Shown piece by piece: positions 1-8,819 of a DNA stretch of 64,000 nucleotides. The notes under the pieces were generated by a model that saw nothing but the letters and a program-made list of their open reading frames with translations, was not told the DNA's origin and did not search any database. The translations under genes were made by a program, and so were the position numbers. Within the stretch, counting starts at the first letter, position 1; every line of letters begins with the position of its first letter. The DNA comes from VAZQ01 sp963827585. GTDB lineage: Bacteria; Pseudomonadota; Alphaproteobacteria; Rhizobiales; Xanthobacteraceae. The stretch is from assembly GCA_963827585.1 (NCBI GenBank), contig CAWHCK010000046.1, positions 186,001 to 250,000 on the forward strand. Reading direction: 5' to 3'.

Positions 1-318
1 CAGAACTCGGGTACATTCACCCGGGATGGTCACGAACTCCTTGGGGATTTCGTCCCGACGCTTCCACGAGTTGACCTTCGAAAGCACGGCTTGCTTCGCA
101 TCGGCGTCAGGCAGTGCGCGGAATTTGTCGGCGCATACGGGTGCCAGCGCCGCTACGACCGCCAGATCTGAACGCTCTTTTGCCATCTTATCAGCGGTAC
201 TGCCGAGCGACCAGCCACCCCAGTAAAAGCCAACAAACATCGTTGCGACGGCACCAGCGGCTGCGCCTTGCAGCAGACGATTCAGCGATTCTCCTTGCAG
301 CATGGAAGGTACTTGCAT
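1..318 (-). pseudogene. small membrane-anchored orphan protein, copy 1 (cut by window edge, frameshifted)
   Basis: This reads from an ATG at 318 as a short polar start, one hydrophobic segment with the family signature FYWGGWSLGSTA, then a soluble tail. It is a near-identical paralogue of the intact gene at 23882-24259 (minus) and a more distant one of 14016-14381 and 26329-26700. Close to the window edge (about bases 12-17) one base is missing relative to the intact copy, so the reading frame changes before the family C-terminus. Function is unknown; the segment predicts a single-pass inner-membrane protein with a periplasmic or cytoplasmic domain. It shares a 5' hairpin leader with three other small genes. 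Confidence 0.6.
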
Positions 319-331
319 GGTATTTCCCTTT

Positions 332-352
332 CGCCCGACATGTCTCGGAGCG
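332..352 (-). promoter_or_regulatory. 5' leader hairpin on the ribosome-binding site (copy 1)
   Basis: On the minus strand the stem CGCTC / GGGCG encloses an 11-nt loop and is followed at once by the purine-rich ribosome-binding stretch GAAAGGGAAA and the ATG at 318. The same stem, loop length and position occur before genes at 14016, 15704 and 24259. Confidence 0.45.
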
Positions 353-705
353 AGGCCACGGACATCCGGACAGCTTTCGGTTCAGCAAGTCGAATTGAAG
401 ACCGAGCGCGTTGCGATGGCGTATCGGCTATTTTCCGCTTACGCCTTTGTCGGTCTGGAGTTTGAGCAAAATAGCTCACATCTACGGTTGTGACTGGGGT
501 CGTTGCCAATCAAGCTCGTAACCATCGAGGTCAGCGCTCAAGCTGACATCGATGCGGCGTTCCACGGTCTGCGCTCCGCATGTCGGATCCGGGGTCAATC
601 GCGTAATTTCAAGCGCGTCCCGAACCCGTCCGCGCTCCACCCCAATGACCGGACCTGTTCCACACTGATCTGCTCTTCCGAAAGGACCACAAAAAGTCCT
701 GAGCC

Positions 706-1131
706 TTACACGCGTGGCCGCCTCGTCCCCTCATCCGACTTTTGCTGGTCGTTCTTATGATTGTGAAGGAAGCGAGCGATCTGTCCCTTGAGCGACGTTG
801 TTTGTTGCAGGTTACCGATGCTACTGGCGCAGTCGAAGAGCTCCCGTTGGAGCTTCGTGGGAACAGTATTCCAGCGCATAAGCACAGCCGCCCCCAGACA
901 CTTCAAAATTTGCTCTTCTTCCTCGGCGAGGGCAGTACGGTCTTCGCTTTTCTTTCTCCGTTGAATTGTCTTATCGATATGGAGTGCCATCCATTCTTCG
1001 TTTTCGGCCATCGTCGTGTAGGTCTGCTCGAGATCGCGAAACTCAATCGTTTCGTTCGGTGAACGCGGTACGTTGGTGAGGAATGCCCTGAATTCGGCTG
1101 CTTTGGCTCGGTATTGCTTTGCAGTGAACAT
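706..1131 (-). CDS. orphan protein of 141 residues, apparent fusion of two small families
   Basis: The N-terminal part (MFTAKQYRAKAAEF, residues 1-55) looks like the small helical orphan proteins common in Bradyrhizobium, with repeated A/E-rich helices. The second half (from about residue 65, containing LGAAVLMRWNTVPTKLQ) looks like a different small orphan family about LQRELF and IARFLHNH. Both resemblances are from memory of family sequences, so the fusion idea is an inference. No membrane segment or catalytic motif is visible. The upstream flank of this gene is duplicated at 33.5 kb. Confidence 0.6.
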   Translation of the reverse strand: MFTAKQYRAKAAEFRAFLTNVPRSPNETIEFRDLEQTYTTMAENEEWMALHIDKTIQRRKKSEDRTALAEEEEQILKCLGAAVLMRWNTVPTKLQRELFDCASSIGNLQQTTSLKGQIARFLHNHKNDQQKSDEGTRRPRV

Positions 1132-1164
1132 TTGACACGCCCTTTCCGTGGCGAGCCGGAGCGC

Positions 1165-1375
1165 AACCGGTCTCCCCCTCCGGCGTCGTGGGTTGTATCG
1201 ATCGGTCGATGATCAACGCATTATGGGGCCGATTGCGCCAATTAGCGAGAAGAAACATCCGCCCGCCGTAGGGCGACCTCCCGCCTCGGTGTCGCCGAGG
1301 GGGCCGCGGCGGCTCGATTGAACTCGTGCCGCTCCCGACGACCTACCGCTATCACTCCAAGGAGCGAACTGCGCT
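1165..1375. repeat. duplicated flank, copy A (partner 33530-33755)
   Basis: Contains the shared phrases CGTCGTGGGTTGTATCGATC and GCGGCTCGATTG, in the same order as at 33530-33755. In both places this flank leads into the multi-hairpin leader. No open reading frame is conserved between copies. Confidence 0.65.
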
Positions 1376-1439
1376 CAGCGCTTAATCTCTTGACCAGCCA
1401 TTGTGCTTTACAGCCGATACCCCCACATCATCGGATACA

Positions 1440-1622
1440 GGCAAGCAGCGGCTTGTCCGAGAGCGGCCCAAGAAACGCAGACGTACCGAAGTCTCCGTTT
1501 TTCATGCAGTGGCAGCCCTGGTGCCGTCGGCAGGCACAATAACACTCCAAATAGAGTTGCGTTCGGATGCGGGTACTGCACGCACCCGCTCCGGTGCGTG
1601 TCCGCGCGCTGTGCGCACGCGG
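1440..1622 (+). ncRNA. candidate structured leader RNA, copy A
   Basis: Five hairpins in a fixed order. Hairpin 1 is at 1440-1457 (GGCAAGC with GCTTGTC). Hairpin 2 is at 1474-1499, with the invariant loop CGTACCGAA. Hairpin 3 is at 1521-1537 (GTGCC with GGCAC). Hairpin 4 is at 1569-1589 (GCGGGT with ACCCGC). Hairpin 5 is at 1602-1622 (CCGCG with CGCGG). Copies B and C keep the same order and spacing with drifted sequence. It ends 46 nt before the start of the 36-residue gene at 1669, so a 5' leader is more likely than a free RNA. Both strands can fold; the plus strand is chosen because all three downstream genes are on plus. Confidence 0.5.
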
Positions 1623-1668
1623 CTCTCCATGGCAAGACGAAGGGGTCCGATACAAGGAGCATCGTCAG

Positions 1669-1779
1669 ATGTGGTTCTATGTCCAGATGTGGTACCCGTT
1701 GTTGACCATCGCTTTGACTGCTGCGATCTGTCTCAGCGTGGTGTCATTCATCAGGGGACAGGCAAAGCCTCACCCGTAA
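1669..1779 (+). CDS. 36-residue single-pass membrane microprotein (MWFYVQMW family)
   Basis: An ATG preceded by AAGGAGC opens a 36-codon frame: an aromatic start (MWFYVQMWYP), one hydrophobic helix (about residues 10-28) and a short basic tail. A clear paralogue of 38 residues lies at 23136-23252 (minus), and a shorter relative of 29 residues at 34634-34723. Conservation of the frame, the start site and the ribosome-binding site in separate copies supports it as a real gene. Function unknown. It follows structured leader copy A. Confidence 0.7.
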   Translation: MWFYVQMWYPLLTIALTAAICLSVVSFIRGQAKPHP

Positions 1780-1904
1780 ATCGCGTGGCGCTCGGGTTCT
1801 GCGCTCTTGGCGTCCGTTTCGAATCGGGCGCTCGGTGTCCCATTTGTCATGGTCTTCTGTGGCGGTCAGGGTACTCACGCACGGTTGTCCGGCTCCCGCC
1901 TTTC

Positions 1905-2159
1905 CTAGACCAACAAAGGCTGAAAACGACTGGTCCAGCTGAACTCGCAAGTCATGCATTGCCAATGATGTTCAACGACGCATCCGTGAAGATACCTGGA
2001 CACAAATGGCATTGCAGCCGGGAGGCAGCAGTTTGGACAACATTCGTTGCCTCGGATTGCAGAAGCCGTATCGTCATGGGGTCGTGCAGCGGCTCTGACG
2101 CGAGACTTCCATTGCCGGTCGGAGCGTCGATAAAATTCTAGAGGATATAGGACGACCAT
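1905..2159 (-). CDS. 84-residue orphan with two CxxC pairs (zinc-ribbon-like)
   Basis: The protein starts MVVLYPLEFYRRS and has a CPNC pair near residue 43 and a CMTC pair near residue 70, so a four-cysteine metal site is likely. The C-terminus is aromatic (EFSWTSRFQ). The ribosome-binding stretch AAGGAT lies upstream of the ATG at 2159. A degraded copy lies at 34248-34500 with at least three frame changes, which makes this the intact member. Role unknown; DNA or RNA binding is only a guess from the metal site. Confidence 0.65.
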   Translation of the reverse strand: MVVLYPLEFYRRSDRQWKSRVRAAARPHDDTASAIRGNECCPNCCLPAAMPFVSRYLHGCVVEHHWQCMTCEFSWTSRFQPLLV

Positions 2160-2317
2160 CTCGGTATCCTTCGCTGGAAGACTCTCCCCCAGACATTGGT
2201 AGGGTTAGGTCCGATTGCGAGCGAATTCCTTGCGTCCACCGTGACCGGTTTGACCGGTGTGTCCTGATTTGACCCACGGCCCTTCTCGCAGGCTACGGCG
2301 CCGCGGGCGCAAGCTCC

Positions 2318-2431
2318 TTAGGAATGGAGACCGGTTAGCAAGAGCATCGAAACAAACACAAATGCCGCAACCGCCAAAGAAAAGTATATTGTTTTCGTCA
2401 CGACATCAGCAAGAGCACGGTTGTTTGTCAC
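2318..2431 (-). CDS. 37-residue membrane microprotein with GTG start
   Basis: A GTG at 2431 sits behind a strong ribosome-binding site (TAGGAGGCGATC). The frame encodes a short polar head (VTNNRALADVV) and one hydrophobic helix ending LLLTGLHS. Single-pass membrane protein predicted; no homologue recognised. Confidence 0.5.
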   Translation of the reverse strand: MTNNRALADVVTKTIYFSLAVAAFVFVSMLLLTGLHS

Positions 2432-2663
2432 GATCGCCTCCTAGAAGTCGTCGGTAGTGATGGGATTCACTGCATATGGGGCTGGGGGGCGAATTTGCGA
2501 GGATACATGCAAGATATATTTTCCCCGCCATCATTATTGGCGTCGGTCATGCAAACGATGGGGGAGTTTTGTTACCCGCCGGAGACTGCGCAAGCGAGTG
2601 AGCAATTCTATACAGACTCTGCTTCGACCCCGGATGTAGAGAGGATCGCACGCCGTGGGAGCC

Positions 2664-3767
2664 ATGAATATGAAAATCGGGCAGGTCGCGCCGCTCATGG
2701 AGAGCGTGCCGCCGCGGCTCTATGGCGGAACCGAACGTATCGTCTCATACCTGACCGAAGAGTTGGTGCGGGTGGGTCACGACGTGACCCTGTTCGCCAG
2801 CGGAGATTCGATAACCAGTGCGCAGCTGCTCGGTTGTGTTCCCACGGCGCTACGGCTCGACGCGAACGTCCACGATCCCATTCCCTACTACTTGCTGATG
2901 CTTGACCGGGTCCGCGACGTAGCCCAGGATTTTGACATTCTGCACTTCCACATCGACCAGTTCCATTTCCCTCTATTCAAGTCGATGGCCAATCGGACGG
3001 TCACCACGCTGCACGGCCGGCAGGACATCCCAGACCTCAAGCCGCTGTATTTCGGATTTCCCAACATGCCGTTGGTCTCGATCTCGGATGCGCAGCGCAA
3101 GCCAGTGCCGAAAGCCAACTTCGTAGCGACCGTACTTCATGGCGTTCCCGCCCACCTGTACACGCCGAATTTCGCTCCCCGCGGCGGCTATGTTGCCTTC
3201 CTCGGGCGCATCTCGCCGGAAAAGCGGCCCGATCGCGCCATCCGCATCGCACAGACGCTCGGCGTTCCGCTCAAGATTGCCGCCAAGGTCGACCGCGTCG
3301 ACGCGGCCTATTTCCGCGAGCAAATAGAGCCGATGTTGCAGCGGGGGGGCGTGGAATTTATCGGGGAAATCAACGAGCGCGCCAAAACCAAGTTTCTTGG
3401 CGAGGCCCGTGCGCTCCTGTTTCCGGTCGACTGGCCGGAGCCGTTCGGCATTGTGATGATCGAGGCCATGGCCTGCGGCACCCCGGTGCTGGCTTTTCGC
3501 CGCGGCTCGGTCCCCGAAATCATCGACAACGGGGTGACCGGCCTGATCGTCGACACGGAGGAGGAGGCGGTAAGGGCGCTGCCTCAGGTCCTCTCGCTCG
3601 ATCGCCGCGCAGTACGCCGGCGCTTCGAGGAACGTTTCTCCGCCGCTCGCATGGCGACCGATTACATTCAGGTCTATCGTTCGCTCATGAGAAGGCCGCT
3701 ACTGCCTACCGATGCCGATCCGGCCACCAGAGTGGTGCACCCAATCATGAAAGCGAGCCTGAACTGA
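2664..3767 (+). CDS. family 4 glycosyltransferase
   Basis: GT-B fold retaining glycosyltransferase of the GT4 type. An N-terminal acceptor domain opens with MKIGQVAPL and the glycine-rich loop PPRLYGGTERIV (near residues 18-27). The C-terminal nucleotide-sugar domain has GRISPEKRPDRAI and the hallmark EPFGIVMIEAMACGTPVLA (about residues 258-276), which carries the E-x7-E motif. Likely transfers a sugar from a nucleotide donor to a glycan or small acceptor in the cytoplasm; the substrate cannot be told. Starts at 2655 (GTG), 2664 and 2670 are possible; GGGAG just before 2664 favours that one. It stands alone, with no glycan-biosynthesis neighbours. Confidence 0.85.
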   Translation: MNMKIGQVAPLMESVPPRLYGGTERIVSYLTEELVRVGHDVTLFASGDSITSAQLLGCVPTALRLDANVHDPIPYYLLMLDRVRDVAQDFDILHFHIDQFHFPLFKSMANRTVTTLHGRQDIPDLKPLYFGFPNMPLVSISDAQRKPVPKANFVATVLHGVPAHLYTPNFAPRGGYVAFLGRISPEKRPDRAIRIAQTLGVPLKIAAKVDRVDAAYFREQIEPMLQRGGVEFIGEINERAKTKFLGEARALLFPVDWPEPFGIVMIEAMACGTPVLAFRRGSVPEIIDNGVTGLIVDTEEEAVRALPQVLSLDRRAVRRRFEERFSAARMATDYIQVYRSLMRRPLLPTDADPATRVVHPIMKASLN

Positions 3768-3826
3768 TTTGAGGCTCCATGGCCTCCCATACACCTTGGC
3801 GGCACGCGAGATCAGAGACCTACAAC

Positions 3827-3946
3827 ATGAAAACCCGCTATCCCACTTTTCATGCAGAATATTGGATGTATGTGCTCGCTGCTCTTGCAATAATCATCTT
3901 CGGCACCCTTCTTTATACCGTGAAAGAGCCGATCAAATTTTTCTAG
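3827..3946 (+). CDS. 39-residue single-pass membrane microprotein
   Basis: The frame encodes a polar head (MKTRYPTFHAEYW), one hydrophobic helix (about residues 14-31) and a short tail (KEPIKFF). No homologue is recognised, but this head-helix-tail layout is common among rhizobial stress microproteins. Its stop is the TAG of CTAGAGCG, the same edge sequence found at dispersed palindromes elsewhere in the window. Confidence 0.45.
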   Translation: MKTRYPTFHAEYWMYVLAALAIIIFGTLLYTVKEPIKFF

Positions 3947-4059
3947 AGCGCGACGACTTTTCTGAACTGCGCGGCCAGAACTATGAGGCTCGCCCGAGCA
4001 CCGAACGGCACTCATAAATCGCGATCGTCGCGACAATCGCCAGCAAACCTTTTATCCCT

Positions 4060-5330
4060 TCACGTCTTTGCGCAGAAACCCGGTCATTGGCGTGATGTCC
4101 GCCGTATGACCGCTCTTGCACCGAAAGATGGGGTAATCGGCCTGCCAGCGTGTGGATAGCTGAAAAATTAAGGTGCTGCGCTTCAGGCTGATGGTGAAAC
4201 GAGGTCCGTGAACACGGCCTCAAGCATCAGAAGGAGAAGCGCAGCATGGACCATTTTGCTGGACTGGACGTTTCGGTCAAGGAGACGAGCATCTGCATTG
4301 TGGATGACGCAGGCAAGATCGTTCGGGAAGTAAAGGTGGCGAGCGAACCTGAAGCGTTGTTGGCGGTGCTGAAGAACCTCGCCTACCACTTCAAGCGAAT
4401 TGGGTTGGAAGCTGGACCGCTGTCGCAATGGCTGTTCAGCGCTCTCGCCGAAGCAGGATTGCCTGTGATCTGCGTTGAGACGCGGCACATGCAAGCGGTG
4501 TTGAAGGCGCAGATCAACAAGACGGACCGCAACGATGCGCGCGGCATAGCGCAGATGATGCGGGCGGGGCTTTATCGTCCGGTGCATGTGAAGACGATAC
4601 GCAGTCAGAAACTGCGGATGCTGCTGACACATCGCAAGCTGCTACAGTCGAAGGCGATCGCAATCGAGAATGACCTGCGCGGCACTTTGCGCAACTTCGG
4701 TCTCAAGGTTGGCATGGTTGGGAAGGTGAAGTTTGAGGCCCGCATCAGGGAGCTTGTTGAGAACCTCCCCGACCTGGCGGTGCTGGTCGAGCCGATGCTC
4801 ATTGTCCGGCGGACGCTTCGCGAACAGATCGTCATCCTGCATCGCCGTTTGCTGGCCATTGTCCGGGATGATGAGGTGTGCCGGCGCCTGATGACGACCC
4901 CCGGTGTCGGCCCCGTTGTGGCGTTGACCTATCGCGCCACCGTCGACGTGCCCGCTCGCTTCCGAAAATCCAAGGCCGTCGGGGCCGTGTTTGGACTGAC
5001 GTGCGCCAAGTATCAATCGGGCGAGGTCGATCGGAACGGCAGAATATCACGCTGCGGAGATGAGATGATGCGGGTCATGCTCTACGAAGCAGCTCAGAGC
5101 ATGCTGCGGTCGAAGAAATGGTCCTGGCTCAAAGCCTGGGCGATGCAGATCGCCAGGCGCCGCGGGATGAAAAAGGCGATCGTGGCCCTGGCACGCCGGC
5201 TGGCTGTGATCATGCACCGCATATGGGTTGACGGCACCGAGTTCCGCTGGACCCGAGAACAGGCCACAGCAGCAGCATGAAAACCGTGCAGCATCTAATC
5301 CAATAGAAGGACACTCGAGCTCCACCGAGC
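4060..5330 (+). mobile_element. IS110-family insertion sequence (ends not resolved)
   Basis: One transposase gene flanked by about 190 non-coding bases on the left and little on the right. IS110 elements lack clear terminal inverted repeats, so the borders given are approximate. The left non-coding part, where IS110-group elements are known to carry their bridge RNA, includes a hairpin at about 4199-4220 (GAGGTCCGTG with CACGGCCTC) just before the transposase start. Confidence 0.6.
4246..5280 (+). CDS. IS110-family DEDD transposase
   Basis: 344 residues, the normal length for the family. The RuvC-like N-terminal domain shows D8 (GLDVS), E55 (GLEAGPLS), D94 and D97 (NKTDRNDARG), matching the DEDD tetrad. 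The C-terminal Tnp_IS116 part has the helix-hairpin-helix-like PGVGPVVALTYRA and the NGRISRCGDEMMR region that holds the second-domain catalytic serine. RNA-guided strand exchange is the established mechanism for this family. Ribosome-binding site AAGGAGAAGC precedes the ATG. The frame is intact, so the element may still be active. Confidence 0.92.
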   Translation: MDHFAGLDVSVKETSICIVDDAGKIVREVKVASEPEALLAVLKNLAYHFKRIGLEAGPLSQWLFSALAEAGLPVICVETRHMQAVLKAQINKTDRNDARGIAQMMRAGLYRPVHVKTIRSQKLRMLLTHRKLLQSKAIAIENDLRGTLRNFGLKVGMVGKVKFEARIRELVENLPDLAVLVEPMLIVRRTLREQIVILHRRLLAIVRDDEVCRRLMTTPGVGPVVALTYRATVDVPARFRKSKAVGAVFGLTCAKYQSGEVDRNGRISRCGDEMMRVMLYEAAQSMLRSKKWSWLKAWAMQIARRRGMKKAIVALARRLAVIMHRIWVDGTEFRWTREQATAAA

Positions 5331-5606
5331 GGTGGAATGATGTCCCTCGCGGGACGATGGATGAGGTGAGTTCGCATGTCCGCTTGGACCTACCGTTCGT
5401 CTGACGGCAAGGCCGCCCGAAAGATTGTTCCGCCTCGTCCTCGAATCCCATGATGGAAGGGCCCCTGGTGCCGATTCCGAAGAGAAGCACGAGCCCGTGA
5501 GCGACATCGACACTGTAGTGGTGGATAGTCTGAAAGCGCTTGACCCTGAATGGCCGATTAGAGAAGCGGACGTGGATTTGACCGCGGCGAACGGCAGCTT
5601 CGTGCC
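5331..5606. other. inter-IS segment without a convincing gene
   Basis: Between the two insertion sequences an open plus frame (5425-5649) reads through into the left end of the second element. It resembles hypothetical fragments that commonly accompany such elements rather than a functional gene. Nothing else is visible. Confidence 0.4.
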
Positions 5607-7186
5607 GATTTTGTTGCAGAAGTCCGTTGATGGTTGCAGCGAACAATGATTCCGTCGCTCTGACACGATCTGCTGTGGAGGCGGACGATGATGGGGCGGC
5701 TGAAGCACGAGCAGGAGCAGTTTTTCTACGAGTTCCAGCTTGACGAGGTGGTGCCGGACGATCACCTGGTGCGCGGGATCGCCGGCGTGCTTGATCTGTC
5801 CTGGGTTCACGCCGAGCTTGCGCCCTACTACTCGCCGCTCGGCCGGCCGTCGATTGATCCAGTTCTCATGATCCGGATGCTCATCGTCGGTTACGTTTTC
5901 GCCATTCGCTCGGAGCGGTTGCTCTGCCGTGAGGTCAAGGTCAACCTGGCGTACCGCTGGTTCTGCGGCTTGAGCATCGAGGACAAGATTCCGGATCACT
6001 CAGCATTCTCGCGTGCCCGTAATGAGCGCTTTCGTGCCAGCGACATTTTCCGCCTGGTCTTCGAGCGTGTGGTTGAGACGTGTATTTCCGCCGGGCTGGT
6101 CGGCGGTGAAGGGTTCGCGGTCGATGCGAGCCTAATTGTGGCGGACGCCAACAAGCAGCGTTCGATTCCTGGCTCGGAGTGGAAGAAGACGCGTGATCCC
6201 GAGACCGTGAGCCGTGCCGTGAAGGAGTATCTGGCAACCCTCGATGACGCAGCCTTCGGTGCGGCGAGCGACGTCACGCCCAAGTTTGTCTCGCCGTCCG
6301 ATCCGGCTGCGCAATGGACCGGCGCGATGCGAGGACCAGCGTTTTTCGCCTACGCCAACAACTATCTCGTTGATGTGAAGTTCGGAGTGATCGTCGACGT
6401 CGAGGCCTCGCGCGCCATCCGTCAAGCGGAAGTCGGCGCGGCCAAGACGATGATCGAGCGGACGCAGGAGCGCTTTAATATCACGCCCGAACGTCTTGCA
6501 GCGGACACCGCCTACGGGTCGGCGGCGACGCTCAACTGGATCGTCAACGAGAGGAGGATCGCTCCGCACATTCCCGTCATCGATAAGTCCAAGCGAGAGG
6601 ACGGCTCATTGAGCCGGGAGGACTTCACGTTCGACAAGGATCGCAATGTCTATGTGTGCCCGCAGGGCAAGCTCCTGCACACGACAGGCAGGGTCCACGA
6701 TGGAGAGACCGTCCTCTATCGCGCAAGGACCTATGATTGTGGCCCTTGCCCGCTGAAGCCCAAATGCTGTCCAAAGGCGCCGGAGCGCAAAATCCCGCGC
6801 AGCATCTACGAAGACGCTCGCGATGCCGCCCGTGCACTCGTGGACACCGAAGCTTTCGAGCAATCACGCCGCGATCGCAAACGCGTCGAGATGCTATTCG
6901 CCCATCTCAAGCGGATCCTGAAGCTTGGTCGCCTCCGGTTGCGCGGCCCATCTGGCGCGCAAGACGAGTTCACGCTCGCCGCTATCGCACAGAACCTACG
7001 TCGGCTCGCCAAGCTGGTAGCCCGACCACCACCAATGGCTACCGCGTGCGCTGCGTAAAAGGTTGCCACCGTCAGTGCCACTGCGTCAAAGCCGCCGCTC
7101 CCAATGGAGCTGTTGGCAACGGACGCCCGCAAGAAATCTGCTTCGGCGGCCTCGCCCCCCCGATCGCCGACTTCTGCAACAAAATC
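5607..7186 (+). mobile_element. IS1182-family insertion sequence with 18-bp terminal inverted repeats
   Basis: GATTTTGTTGCAGAAGTC at 5607-5624 is repeated exactly in reverse complement at 7169-7186 and encloses a single intact transposase. A few further bases outside these cores also partly match, so the true tips may lie slightly further out. A target duplication could not be fixed by eye. Confidence 0.8.
5688..7058 (+). CDS. IS1182-family DDE transposase
   Basis: 456 residues. An N-terminal helical domain (residues about 1-110, with RPSIDPVLMIRMLIVGY and FSRARNERF) is followed by a DDE catalytic core. The core has D near 146 (FAVDASLIVADANKQ), D near 273 (LAADTAYGSA) and E near 401 (KRVEMLFAHLKR). 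A cysteine cluster (CPQGK, CGPCPLKPKCC) lies in the insertion typical of IS1182/IS5-type enzymes. The start ATG at 5688 follows GGAGGCGGACG. Complete, so probably capable of transposition. Confidence 0.9.
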   Translation: MMGRLKHEQEQFFYEFQLDEVVPDDHLVRGIAGVLDLSWVHAELAPYYSPLGRPSIDPVLMIRMLIVGYVFAIRSERLLCREVKVNLAYRWFCGLSIEDKIPDHSAFSRARNERFRASDIFRLVFERVVETCISAGLVGGEGFAVDASLIVADANKQRSIPGSEWKKTRDPETVSRAVKEYLATLDDAAFGAASDVTPKFVSPSDPAAQWTGAMRGPAFFAYANNYLVDVKFGVIVDVEASRAIRQAEVGAAKTMIERTQERFNITPERLAADTAYGSAATLNWIVNERRIAPHIPVIDKSKREDGSLSREDFTFDKDRNVYVCPQGKLLHTTGRVHDGETVLYRARTYDCGPCPLKPKCCPKAPERKIPRSIYEDARDAARALVDTEAFEQSRRDRKRVEMLFAHLKRILKLGRLRLRGPSGAQDEFTLAAIAQNLRRLAKLVARPPPMATACAA

Positions 7187-7439
7187 TGCCAAGAACCGAC
7201 ATCCCGATCCTAGGAAACCCAGGCGCCTTGCGTCGCTGGCGAGCCAGGAGACACTCGAACCGTCACAGGGCGAACCAACTGGCATCGACTGCGTGCGCGC
7301 CGAGGACCCGGATCACACCATCGGCGGAAGCATCGCCGTCGGTGATGCCGTCGGATCGGTCCAGCGTTTCGCCAAACTCCGTACGGTCATGCCCTTCTGT
7401 TTGTCGCGGCCTCGCGGCGCGGCGCCATCCGCCGCCGTC

Positions 7440-8809
7440 TCACAGGGACATCAAGACGGAGTCGCCCGCGGGCGCGCCCATGAGCTGGATGGTGCCCTCC
7501 GCGGCCAGGTCGGCGTCCGTGTTCAATTGGATGAAGGTGTCGGTGCCGTTGGTGAACCAGTTGATCTGGCCGGGCGCCGTGAACGCCGCGGTGCCGATAA
7601 ACGTGAAGTCCTGGTTGTCGGCCACTGTCTCGTTGGCGTCGATGTTGGTGAAGTGGAGCACGTCGCCCTGCGCACTGCTGTAGTCGACGACGTCGTCCGA
7701 GCCGACCTCGTCGATGGACGACCACAGGAACGCGTCGCCGCCGCCGTTGCCGCGCAACGTATCGATCCCGAGGCCGCCGACGATGATGTTCACGCCGTCG
7801 TTGCCCATGATGGTGTTGTGGTACTCGTTGCCGACCAGATCGATCGCTGTCGCCGCGGTCGGATCGGTGGTCTCGAGGACCTCGACCTCGGAGCCGGGCG
7901 CAAGGACGTAGGTCGCGCTGGTCTGGACCCGGTCGAACCCCTGTCCGACCACCTCGGCCACCACGTCGGCGCCGGCATCGACGATGTAGGTGTCGTTGCC
8001 GACACCGCCGATCATGGTGTCGCTGGCGGCGCCGCCGTCGAGCGTGTCGTTGCCGCTATCGCCGCGCAGCAGGTCCGGGCCGTCCATGCCGTAGAGCGTG
8101 TCGTTGCCATTTCCGCCATGGAGGCTGTCGGCGCCGCCGTAGCCCTTGAGGACGTCATTGCCGTCCATGCCCATCAGCTTGTTGAGACCATCGTCTCCCC
8201 ACAGGGTGTCGGCGTAGACCGAGCCGGTGAGGTTCTCGATCGTCCTGGAAGGTATCTCCTTCGGCGTCGCCGCCCGCTCCACCAAGGCCAAGCACGGCGA
8301 ACACGCCCTCGGGCAACTCATAGTAAGAGGCCGTATCGATCCCCACGGTCGCCCTTGAGGGCGTCGGCACCGCCTCCGCCTTTGAGCGTGTCGTTGCCCG
8401 AGCCGCCCCACAATGTGTCGTCGCCGTCCCCGCCGTCGAGGAAGTCGTCGCCGGACAGTCCGGACAGTGAGTTGCTGCCGTCGTTGCCGACGAGCGCGTC
8501 CGCGTACGCACTGCCGGCGAGGTTCTCGATGCTGACGTAGGTGTCGCCTTCCGCGTCGCCGCCGACCCCCTCTCCCGCGGCGAGGCTCGCAACGACGCCA
8601 GCGGTGGAGTTGAAGTAGCTCGCCGTGTCGGTGCCTATGTCCGCCGTTGAGCGCATCGGCGCCGGTGCCGCCGACGATATAGTCGTCGCCGGCGAGGCCG
8701 AAGATCGAGTCATCGCCGCCGTAGCCGTAAATGACGTCGTCGCCGAAGGTGACGCCATCCAACAAATTGATGGTTTCGGAGTTGTTCGTTCCGTAGACAT
8801 ATTGGCCAT
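7440..8809 (-). pseudogene. RTX (hemolysin-type calcium-binding) repeat protein, frameshifted
   Basis: Translated across frames, this is a string of GGxGxD nonapeptides (for example GGNGNDTLYG, RGDSGNDTLDGG). It ends in a C-terminal domain nearly identical to that of the intact RTX gene at 47452-49248 (both end GDSVLMSL). Repeats of this type bind calcium and fold into a beta-roll after type I secretion. At least four frame changes are needed: near 8797, 8640, 8345 and 8245. No HlyB/HlyD-type secretion genes are in the window. The start ATG at 8809 follows a good AGGAAAGGAACG site. Decay and sequence error are both possible. Confidence 0.8.
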
Positions 8810-8819
8810 GCTCTCGTTC

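Larger units (their letters stand above)
1..535. repeat. direct repeat block, copy 1 (partner 23905-24484)
   Basis: The small membrane gene, its leader and about 180 bases of upstream non-coding DNA match 23905-24484 closely in the same orientation. The matching flank ends near the phrase about 535 bases in. Bases 540-705 hold no convincing gene; a short stretch there faintly resembles an ABC substrate-binding protein fragment, but this is not secure. Confidence 0.75.

Noticed and set aside
1408..1662. Minus-strand proteins sharing a CACRRHQ or IVPADGTSAA stretch at 1.5, 26.2 and 33.9 kb
   Set aside because: The frames differ among copies and contain stops; the conserved property is base pairing, not coding.
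7104..8540. 478-codon open frame on plus across the first RTX gene
   Set aside because: Antisense of RTX repeats; low complexity, and continues through non-coding DNA after the IS1182 element.
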